A stretch of 5,065 nt of DNA from Candidatus Omnitrophota bacterium (GTDB taxonomy: Bacteria > Omnitrophota > Gorgyraeia > Gygaellales > Profunditerraquicolaceae), in assembly GCA_023229385.1 (NCBI GenBank), contig JALNZI010000102.1, forward strand, positions 1 to 5,065, written 5' to 3'. A model generated the notes under the pieces. The model ran no database searches. It saw only the letters and a program-made list of their open reading frames with translations, and was not told the DNA's origin. Positions within the stretch are counted from its first letter, which is position 1; each line of letters begins with the position of its first letter. Shown one piece after another: positions 1 to 4,879 of this stretch. The translations under genes were made by a program, and so were the position numbers.

Positions 1-32
1 ATCGAGTGTGAAAAAAAATAATAAAAAAATAC

Positions 33-212
33 CTACTTTAAACCGAGTTTTTCTCTTACCATAAGGGCATAGACTTTATTAATATGCCCTGTCTTTAACC
101 ACCTTTCAATAGTAGTAACCTGAATATCTAACCGTTTAGAAAGATCATGCAAGGTATAACCCCTTGCTTTCTTAAGCCACAGCACCTCTTTGATTAACTC
201 ATTATCTAACAT
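33..212 (-). CDS. Small Cro/C1 (XRE)-type helix-turn-helix DNA-binding protein, 59 aa
   Basis: I do not recognise this as a named gene. It is an unbroken 59-residue reading frame starting at ATG 212 and ending with TAG at 33-35. Residues 20-42 align position by position with the XRE/Cro helix-turn-helix pattern: T20, hydrophobic L24, small S25, L28, a turn at D29-I30, then T33-T34-I35 and W38, with G42 closing the module. Residues 43-57 look like one further helix. There is room only for the DNA-binding domain, so no sensor or dimerisation domain is visible. It begins 2 nt after the P-II stop codon and lacks a well-spaced Shine-Dalgarno; a GGGGAG at 229-234 lies 16 nt away. Translation by coupling to P-II is therefore likely. 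By context it may act as a transcriptional regulator of nitrogen genes, which is inference. After the stop the minus strand is T-rich (1-32) but shows no clear hairpin, so the operon may continue beyond the window. Confidence 0.72.
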   Translation of the reverse strand: MLDNELIKEVLWLKKARGYTLHDLSKRLDIQVTTIERWLKTGHINKVYALMVREKLGLK

Positions 213-214
213 AC

Positions 215-553
215 CTATACAGCTGTATCTCCCCGCTCATTAGTCCGGATACGCACGGCTTCATCGATAGTTGAAATAAAAATCTTTCCGTCTCCAATCT
301 CCCCTGTTCTGGCGACTTTAACTATGGCATTGACAATCCTATCCGCTTCACTATCTTTAACAATTATCTCAACCTTAACTTTGGGCAAAAAATTAACCTT
401 ATACTCCCTTCCGCGAAATTGCTCAACAAGGCCTTTTTGCCTGCCATGGCCTTCAATATGCGTAATCATCATCCCTGGACAACCAAGCATCTCTAAAAGT
501 TCAGTAATCTCTTCCAACTTCTCCACACGAGTAACCGCTTCTATCTTTTTCAT
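215..553 (-). CDS. glnK: P-II family nitrogen regulatory protein (GlnB/GlnK type), 112 aa
   Basis: This is a trimeric cytoplasmic signalling protein that senses ATP/ADP and 2-oxoglutarate and, in the GlnK type, plugs Amt channels. From ATG 553 it is exactly 112 residues, the classic P-II length. An upstream in-frame GTG (556) would add one residue; ATG lies 8 nt from a strong AAGGAGG and is preferred. Visible landmarks are the opening MKKIEA, Q39 and the T-loop FRGREY with Tyr51 (the uridylylation site in proteobacterial P-II), and FLPKVKVEI after it. The B-loop signature T83-G-E-I-G-D-G-K90-I-F-I is followed by R101 and R103, which contact ATP in the family. Position 46 is Phe rather than Tyr and position 49 is Arg rather than Ala, so the T-loop is slightly atypical. 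It lies 59 bp after amt and 2 bp before a small helix-turn-helix gene. The amt linkage favours a GlnK role, but GlnB and GlnK cannot be separated by sequence alone. Confidence 0.95.
   Translation of the reverse strand: MKKIEAVTRVEKLEEITELLEMLGCPGMMITHIEGHGRQKGLVEQFRGREYKVNFLPKVKVEIIVKDSEADRIVNAIVKVARTGEIGDGKIFISTIDEAVRIRTNERGDTAV
217..228. repeat. Perfect 12-bp palindrome at the P-II/HTH gene junction
   Basis: ATACAGCTGTAT is its own reverse complement. It covers the last codons of the P-II gene, lying between a GGGGAG (229-234) and the start codon of the small helix-turn-helix gene (212). In RNA it could form only a short 4-bp stem, which would bring the GGGGAG closer to the start codon. 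In DNA it could be an operator half-site pair. A chance palindrome is also possible. Confidence 0.35.
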
Positions 554-561
554 CACTCTAT

Positions 562-568
562 CCTCCTT
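562..568 (-). promoter_or_regulatory. Ribosome binding site of the P-II gene
   Basis: AAGGAGG on the minus strand is a near-perfect Shine-Dalgarno. It is 8 nt from ATG 553 and 5 nt from the overlapping GTG at 556. The longer spacing supports ATG as the start. Its first two A residues are also part of the inverted repeat at 567-597, so folding of that hairpin could affect ribosome access. Confidence 0.7.
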
Positions 569-597
569 GCCGCCCCACCTTACGGGCAGAGCGGCAA
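567..597 (-). promoter_or_regulatory. GC-rich hairpin abutting the P-II ribosome binding site
   Basis: In the amt to P-II gap, the minus-strand arms TTGCCGC (591-597) and GCGGCAA (567-573) are perfect complements. An inner CCC/GGG pair (584-586 with 574-576) can extend the fold. No T-run follows it on the minus strand, so it is not a standard terminator. It overlaps the first bases of the Shine-Dalgarno. Plausible roles are translational tuning of P-II relative to amt, or an mRNA processing or stabilising structure. The structure is seen in the sequence; the role is inferred. Confidence 0.45.
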
Positions 598-612
598 AAT
601 TAAATTAATAAA

Positions 613-1973
613 TTAATTCTGATTTGTAGTATAAAAATTCGGATAAGCCGGAGTACCATGTTCAGGGATATCCAACCCTTTTATTTCTTCTTCAGGGGAA
701 ACCCTAATACCAAAACACTTATCCATTAGCTTAAACGCGATAAACCCAAGACTAAAAGCCCAAGTTACGCATACTGCTGCGCCGATAAACTGCGCGATCA
801 ATTGGCCATAACCACCGCCATAGAATAACCCCTTAATCAATGGTGCGGCAGTAGTGCCAAGGCCATAGGTTCCGTCCGCAAAAAGGCCTACACTAATAAG
901 ACCCCACACACCATTTACGGCGTGCACGCTTACTGCTCCCACCGGATCATCTACTTTTCTTGCTTCCCAGAAATATACGCTTAAAACCACCAAAAGGCCG
1001 GCTACGGCACCGATAACAACTGCCGCCCATGCCTCTATCCAGGCACAAGGAGCTGTAACAGCCACCAAACCTGCCAAACAGCCATTTAACATCATACCCA
1101 CATCCCACTTCTTGGTCTTCATGAATACCAAAAGAATGGCAACCGCTGCCCCTGCTGCCGCAGCCAGATTCGTATTTACGGCGATAACCGCAATCCTTAA
1201 TTGATGCGCCGAAAAGGTTGAGCCGGGATTAAAACCAAACCAACCAAACCATAATATAAACGTACCCAATGCAGCTAGAGTTATACTGTGGCCGGGAATG
1301 GCTCTTGGTTTTCCGTCTTTACTGAATTTCCCAAACCTGGGACCAAGAACAATAGCACCTGCCAAACCAACAAAACCTCCAATAGTATGAACAACTCCCG
1401 AACCGGCAAAATCAACATGACCTGCTCCAAAAGGAAGGTGAGCAAGCCAGCCACCTCCCCATACCCAATGCCCATATATAGGATATATGATTGCCGAAAC
1501 TGCAAGGCTGTATAGAAAATACGCTTTGAATTTCAATCTTTCCGCGACCGCCCCTGAAACAATCGTTGCTGCCGTGCCGGCAAAAACCAGTTGCCAGAAA
1601 AACATTAAGTATTTACTGACGTCGTAATTTTCGCCGTGCAAAAACCAGCCTGATAGACCGATCAAACCTTTATAATCCGTGCCCATCATAAAAGCAAAAC
1701 CAACGGCCATAAAAACAAGGGAAGCCACGACAAAATCAATAGTGTTCTTGGCCATCAGGTTAGTTGCATTCTTAGCGCGACAAAACCCGGCTTCAACCAT
1801 GGCAAACCCCGCCTGCATAAAAAAACTAGAAAACCGCAGACTAAAACCCAAACATAATCAACTGGAGCTGACGGATTAGCCGCCAGAGTTTCAGCCCCTC
1901 CGGGATCCTGGGCAAAACATAGAGCGCTCATTCCCAGTAAAAATGTTAATAATAAAAATATAACTTTGCGCAT
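613..1973 (-). CDS. amt: Ammonium transporter, Amt family, interrupted by a -1 frameshift near the N-terminus
   Basis: This is an inner-membrane ammonium channel of the Amt/Mep/Rh family. Joining the two frames with one extra T gives 453 residues. Residues 1-21 form a signal peptide (MRKV, a Leu-rich core, then CFAQ), as known for E. coli AmtB. TM1 follows (VDYVWVLVCGFLVFFMQAGFAMVEAG). Family marks are GAVAER, pore Asp188, the twin histidines His196 (VVHTIGG) and His351 (VSVHAVNG), WFGWFGFNPGS, and the cytoplasmic tail GIRVSPEEEIKGLD..EHG that P-II proteins engage. The upstream frame (ATG 1973) stops at 1755-1757; the remainder is open only in the other frame. The break falls in a run of seven T (1819-1825); eight would restore VFFMQAG. 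The second frame alone could start only at TTG 1851 or ATG 1818, without the signal peptide and most of TM1. A homopolymer sequencing error, a real mutation, or recoding are all possible. It follows the TorF-like gene by 13 bp and precedes P-II by 59 bp. Confidence 0.93.
1818..1826 (-). other. Frameshift site in amt: T7 homopolymer containing a U UUU UUA heptamer
   Basis: The minus-strand reading is CTA GTT TTT TTA TGC in the upstream frame. Slipping back one base within T TTT TTA gives V-F-F-M-Q-A-G, the sequence expected for Amt TM1. The heptamer is in the zero-frame register X XXY YYZ required for -1 slippage. No convincing downstream pseudoknot or upstream internal Shine-Dalgarno is visible. 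A single-base indel in a homopolymer therefore remains the simplest explanation. Confidence 0.8.
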
Positions 1974-1977
1974 CAAT

Positions 1978-1985
1978 CCCTCCTT
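1978..1985 (-). promoter_or_regulatory. Ribosome binding site that decides the amt start
   Basis: AAGGAGGG on the minus strand lies 4-5 nt before ATG 1973. The in-frame TTG at 1976 is only 1-2 nt away from it, too close to serve as a start. The site begins just after the stop codon of the upstream TorF-like gene (TAA at 1987-1989), consistent with one polycistronic mRNA. Confidence 0.75.
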
Positions 1986-1986
1986 C

Positions 1987-2790
1987 TTAAAATATATAGT
2001 TCAGATAAACTCCGCCGTATAACCTGTTCTTCTGATTACCGTTATTCTTATCGCTGATATTACCCCAGGGAATAGAATAATTGATATTGGGTTTACAAGT
2101 TAAATTCTTTAACAAAGGCACGGTAACCCCTGCCCCTAAACCCGCATCCCCACCTTTACCGCGATAATACTGTTTATTATTCATACCTACATGGCCTGAA
2201 AAATCCAGGCTCATATTAAGCTTATGCATAACAAACGGTATACTATGAGACAAGTTCAGCACCGTATAACTGCCCTCCCCGCCGCCATCCTCTTTCTTGC
2301 CGAAATCGTAATAATAATAAATAGCCGGAGAAAGCAGTAATTTGGTAAAGGTTATGCCACCGTAGACTTCCCGGCTAAATCCTCTTGGGGCTCCATCAGA
2401 AGGAGCAGCATCAGGAAAATCATAATAAGTAAACCCGGTGGAAAGAGCCACGCTGGGAAAACTATAGGTATAATCAAACAGATAGTCTGTTTCGCTGGAT
2501 CTTAAGCTGTCCTTATTCTGAAGGTCGTGATTAAGCCATATACCTACTTTTATCCTGCCATACTTTGATTCCGGGCTGCGCACATAAAAACCCGGCTGGA
2601 CTACGGCATCCCCATCCAGCATTATACCTCTCCACATATATATGGAATTAAAAGCCAGATCTCCGGAAACTTCAATTCCTGAAGTTGATAAAAGTCCGTC
2701 CAACAATCCACCCTCAGCCGCCTGTGCCGGACAAAATGCCAGTACGCTTAAAAGTAAACTTAAGAATAATCCCAATTTAAACTTTTTCAT
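1987..2790 (-). CDS. TorF/TIGR02001-like (Gcw_chp) outer-membrane beta-barrel protein, 267 aa
   Basis: This is a predicted outer-membrane protein of the family annotated as 'TorF family putative porin' or Gcw_chp. Residues 1-25 are a typical signal peptide: MKKFK, a Leu/Ser-rich core, and cleavage near AQA-A. The mature start has the family's recognisable motif around residues 41-56 (VSGDLAFNSIYMWRGI). Alternating aromatic and polar strands follow, with Tyr-rich stretches (YDYTYS-like, IYYYYDFG at about 158-164). The last residues, VYLNYIF, end in Phe, the usual signal for the Bam assembly machinery. ATG 2790 has an AAGGAG (2797-2802) 6 nt upstream. It is the first gene of the amt/P-II operon, 13 bp before amt. 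From memory, TorF-like genes often neighbour glnK-amt in proteobacteria, suggesting a role in passage of nitrogenous solutes. The substrate is unknown and pore activity is inferred only from the family. The leader lies partly in repeat-derived DNA. Confidence 0.8.
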   Translation of the reverse strand: MKKFKLGLFLSLLLSVLAFCPAQAAEGGLLDGLLSTSGIEVSGDLAFNSIYMWRGIMLDGDAVVQPGFYVRSPESKYGRIKVGIWLNHDLQNKDSLRSSETDYLFDYTYSFPSVALSTGFTYYDFPDAAPSDGAPRGFSREVYGGITFTKLLLSPAIYYYYDFGKKEDGGGEGSYTVLNLSHSIPFVMHKLNMSLDFSGHVGMNNKQYYRGKGGDAGLGAGVTVPLLKNLTCKPNINYSIPWGNISDKNNGNQKNRLYGGVYLNYIF

Positions 2791-2813
2791 AATTGTCTCC
2801 TTTTAGAAAGAAC

Positions 2814-2859
2814 AGGCGCCTAGCCCATTCTTTAAAAAACGGTTTAGACGCCTGCGTCT
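2814..2859. promoter_or_regulatory. Two GC-rich palindromes in the leader of the TorF-like gene
   Basis: AGGCGCCT (2814-2821) is a perfect 8-bp palindrome, and AGACGC-CT-GCGTCT (2846-2859) is a 6-bp inverted repeat with a 2-nt centre. Both lie between the upstream terminator and the start of the TorF-like gene, the stretch where the operon promoter would be expected. I could not identify a convincing -35/-10 pair or a sigma-54 site here. They could be operator sites or incidental by-products of the repeat sequence. Confidence 0.25.
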
Positions 2860-3055
2860 TTTGGAAACAAAAAAAGCGCTCTATTATTAATAGAACGCCT
2901 ATGTTAAATTTTACACTTCAACGTGTCTTACACTAATACAAGTAAAGAATATCTAAAACTGGTAACTAAATTTTATCCAGATGCCTTTGCGACTTGGCTC
3001 TAACCTTCTGCAACATCTTTACTATGCTGACATGCGATACGCCCATCCGCTTACC
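2824..3055. repeat. Direct repeat, copy A (HTH gene end plus 3' flank)
   Basis: This segment matches 4880-5065 in the same orientation. By hand alignment there are about 14 substitutions and one 1-nt indel over roughly 185 aligned bases. A 72-bp block (2963-3034 against 4973-5044) is identical. Copy A carries 47 extra bases (2854-2900), which hold the terminator hairpin. Both ends of the extra segment show ACGCCT (2848-2853 and 2895-2900), pointing to gain or loss through short repeats. Similarity may continue weakly to about 2804. Confidence 0.88.
2869..2898 (-). terminator. Rho-independent terminator downstream of nadE and the HTH remnant
   Basis: On the minus strand GCGTTCTATT (2898-2889) pairs with AATAGAGCGC (2885-2876) around a 3-nt loop. 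This gives a 10-bp stem with a single U.G wobble, immediately followed by seven T (2875-2869). This is a textbook intrinsic terminator. It closes the nadE transcription unit, or the helix-turn-helix gene that once stood here, and separates it from the TorF-amt-P-II operon, which therefore needs its own promoter in 2791-2868. Confidence 0.85.
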
Positions 3056-3088
3056 TATATCATCAGAACGCCTATGTCTTTTCTTGCA
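2966..3088 (-). pseudogene. Truncated 3' end of a helix-turn-helix gene (copy A)
   Basis: The minus strand encodes IGKRMGVSHVSIVKMLQ followed by KVRAKSQRHLDKI and a TAG stop at 2966-2968. The frame stays open for 10 more codons upstream, then meets TGA and TAG just before 3088. No start codon with a ribosome binding site exists except an internal ATG. The peptide has a helix-turn-helix look (IGKRMGVS turn, then VSIVKMLQ as the recognition helix) with a basic tail, as in the C-termini of some transposase-linked proteins or sigma region-4-like domains; the family is unresolved. The same peptide ends the partial gene at the right window edge, so this is a remnant of a repeated gene. Confidence 0.7.
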
Positions 3089-3120
3089 TCACTACAATCT
3101 TTATATTACTACAAGTAGAA
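3065..3120. repeat. Degenerate third trace of the repeat's 3' flank
   Basis: AGAACGCCTATGT at 3065-3077 is identical to 2892-2904. The sequence beyond it aligns loosely with the copy A flank: a CACTACAA against CACTTCAA, a shared TCTT, several C/T differences, then an identical ACAAGTA and a GAAT/TCT ending. It stops abruptly at the equivalent of the first arm of the terminator hairpin, where the copy A gene remnant begins. This suggests tandem copies collapsed or inserted into each other between nadE and the TorF-like gene. The alignment is by eye and contains gaps. Confidence 0.45.
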
Positions 3121-3141
3121 TTCTGTGCGGATTGAGAACTT

Positions 3142-4830
3142 CTATCCCTTATATTTATTCGTTATCGGCATCCTCCGGTCTCTGCCGAATGCCTTGGGCG
3201 TAATCTTTATGCCCGGAGGAGACTGTCTGCGTTTATATTCATTCTTATCCACCATGTCTGTAACTTTACAAACTATTTCTTTATCAAAACCTGATGAGAT
3301 AATTTTCGTTAAATCCTTATCCTCCTCAACATAAGCTTTCAGGATATTATCCAAAATTTCATAGGGCGGCAAAGTATCCTGGTCCAACTGATTCGGCTTA
3401 AGTTCAGCAGTAGGCGCCTTGGTAAATACGCACTCAGGAATAACCTGGCTAATAGAATTCCTGTATCTAGATAATTTATAAACTAATGTCTTAGGCACAT
3501 CTTTTATTACGGCAAGACCTCCAGCCATATCGCCATAAAGAGTAGCGTAACCCGTACTCATCTCTGATTTATTTCCTGTAGTTAAAACCAACCATCCGAA
3601 TTTATTGGAAAAGGCCATCAGGATATTGCCTCTTATGCGCGCCTGCAGATTTTCCTCTGTCGTATCTCGTCCCAATCCTGCAAAATGCGGCTCAAGCACT
3701 AACAAGTACAATCTGAATATTTGCTCAATGGAGATAGCGATAAACTTAATCCCTAGATTTTTCGCAAGCAGCATAGCGTCTTCTTGCGACTGGCGGCAAG
3801 TATAACGCGAGGGCATAAATAACCCTGCAACATTTTCATTACCCAGGGCATCAACTGCCAGGGCCGCCACCAGAGAAGAATCAATCCCCCCGCTTAAACC
3901 GAGGACAACTTTTCCAAAACCGTTTTTAAACACATAATCTTTTAGTCCTAAAACCAAGCCCTGATAAATCTCGGCTTCTGATTCTAAAGTCTCAGGTTCT
4001 TCTCGGATAACTAAATTTTTCTTTGGGCTGGATAAAGTACTGGCAATTTTGATTAACTTTTTAGAAGGCCTTATTCTACTTACAGGAATATCTAAATCCT
4101 GAATTAATAAATCTTCCGTAAAAGCCTTGGCCTTGGTCAACAGCTTTCCCTGATTATCAACAATCATGCTCTGTCCGTCAAATACCAGTTCATCCTGGCC
4201 ACCGATAAGATTAGCGTAAACAACAAATACGCTATTAGCCTTAGCCTGAGAAGCAATCGCCGCCTGCCTTTCCTTAAACTTATCCGCATGATAAGGAGAG
4301 GCATTGATATTCAAGATTAATTTTGCGCCGGCAGCCGCTTGGGACTTTGTCGGACCGTCCGGATACCAAATATCCTCACAGATATTTACCCCAAAGATAA
4401 AATCGCCAAGCCCAAAAACCAGCGATTTATCCCCAGAGTCAAAATAGCGTTTTTCATCAAAAACCCCATAATTGGGTAGAAAAATTTTACGGTACACCCC
4501 CTTAATTTGTCCATTATAAATTATTGCCGCGGCATTATATGTTTCTTTAAATCTGCCGTCAGCGAAACCCACAACCGCGACAACATGGCCATTAATAGCT
4601 TTTGCCAAATTCTTTAAAGCACTAACATTATCGCTGATAAATTTTGGTTTTAACAAAAGGTCTTCAGGAGGGTATCCGCAAAGCGCCAATTCCGGAAAAC
4701 AGATTATATCTGTACTAGAATCTTTTGCTTTCTCGATATACCGAATGATCTTAGCGGCATTACCTTGCAGATCGCCGACAGTAGAATTTACCTGCGCAAT
4801 TGCTACACGCAGCAAAGTTTCATTTTTCAT
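3142..4830 (-). CDS. nadE: Glutamine-dependent NAD+ synthetase, 562 aa
   Basis: This cytoplasmic enzyme makes NAD+ from deamido-NAD+ (nicotinate adenine dinucleotide), ATP and glutamine, the last step of NAD biosynthesis. Residues 6 to about 260 are a nitrilase-type glutaminase domain with the Glu-Lys-Cys triad: Glu47 (FPELALCGYPPEDLL), Lys115 (YRKIFLPNYGVFDE) and Cys151 (GVNICEDIW). Residues from about 285 to the end are the ammonia-using synthetase domain. It has the ATP pyrophosphatase P-loop SGGIDSS (313-319), TTGNKSEMSTGYATLYGDMAGG (417-438), the PTAELKPNQLDQDTLPPYE region (473-491) and a closing RRQSPPGIK. Length and architecture fit the bacterial two-domain form, and all catalytic residues I can check are present. 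ATG 4830 is preceded by a modest AAAGG 3 nt away; no better start is nearby. It stands alone between two copies of a direct repeat, 145 bp after the partial helix-turn-helix gene and 351 bp before the TorF-like gene. No terminator separates it from the upstream partial gene. Confidence 0.97.
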   Translation of the reverse strand: MKNETLLRVAIAQVNSTVGDLQGNAAKIIRYIEKAKDSSTDIICFPELALCGYPPEDLLLKPKFISDNVSALKNLAKAINGHVVAVVGFADGRFKETYNAAAIIYNGQIKGVYRKIFLPNYGVFDEKRYFDSGDKSLVFGLGDFIFGVNICEDIWYPDGPTKSQAAAGAKLILNINASPYHADKFKERQAAIASQAKANSVFVVYANLIGGQDELVFDGQSMIVDNQGKLLTKAKAFTEDLLIQDLDIPVSRIRPSKKLIKIASTLSSPKKNLVIREEPETLESEAEIYQGLVLGLKDYVFKNGFGKVVLGLSGGIDSSLVAALAVDALGNENVAGLFMPSRYTCRQSQEDAMLLAKNLGIKFIAISIEQIFRLYLLVLEPHFAGLGRDTTEENLQARIRGNILMAFSNKFGWLVLTTGNKSEMSTGYATLYGDMAGGLAVIKDVPKTLVYKLSRYRNSISQVIPECVFTKAPTAELKPNQLDQDTLPPYEILDNILKAYVEEDKDLTKIISSGFDKEIVCKVTDMVDKNEYKRRQSPPGIKITPKAFGRDRRMPITNKYKG

Positions 4831-4879
4831 TTGCCTTTAGTTCTTATCTCTGGGATACGCCTTAAAGAAAGAATATTGA

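Noticed and set aside
1..32. Terminator after the small HTH gene
   Set aside because: The minus strand is T-rich, but no GC-containing stem precedes the T tracts within the window.
613..1851. Treating the longer amt frame as a complete gene starting at TTG 1851
   Set aside because: Its first 11 residues do not fit Amt, it lacks a ribosome binding site, and it would miss the signal peptide and the start of TM1. Those are encoded intact in the upstream frame with a strong AGGAGG.
1974..1976. TTG start for amt one codon upstream of ATG 1973
   Set aside because: The Shine-Dalgarno would be only 1-2 nt from TTG, too close to work. ATG 1973 has normal spacing.
2846..2862. Plus-strand terminator from the AGACGC/GCGTCT repeat followed by TTTT
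   Set aside because: The stem is very short and there is no plus-strand gene to terminate.
2791..2868. Sigma-70 promoter for the TorF-amt-P-II operon (TTGTTT as -35)
   Set aside because: A promoter should exist here, but no -10 hexamer at a suitable distance matches better than about half of the consensus.
2984..3016. Possible sigma-54 promoter on the plus strand (TTGGC ... TGCA)
   Set aside because: The spacing between GG and GC is 12 nt rather than 10, it lies inside the HTH remnant, and it points away from all genes.
3087..3113. Two CATCACTACAA/TATTACTACAA-like repeats as a binding-site pair
   Set aside because: The match is imperfect and AT-rich, and is better explained by the degenerate repeat flank.
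2994..3334. Short plus-strand reading frames across the HTH remnant and the nadE 3' end
   Set aside because: They overlap minus-strand coding sequence, have no ribosome binding sites or family resemblance, and look like shadow frames.
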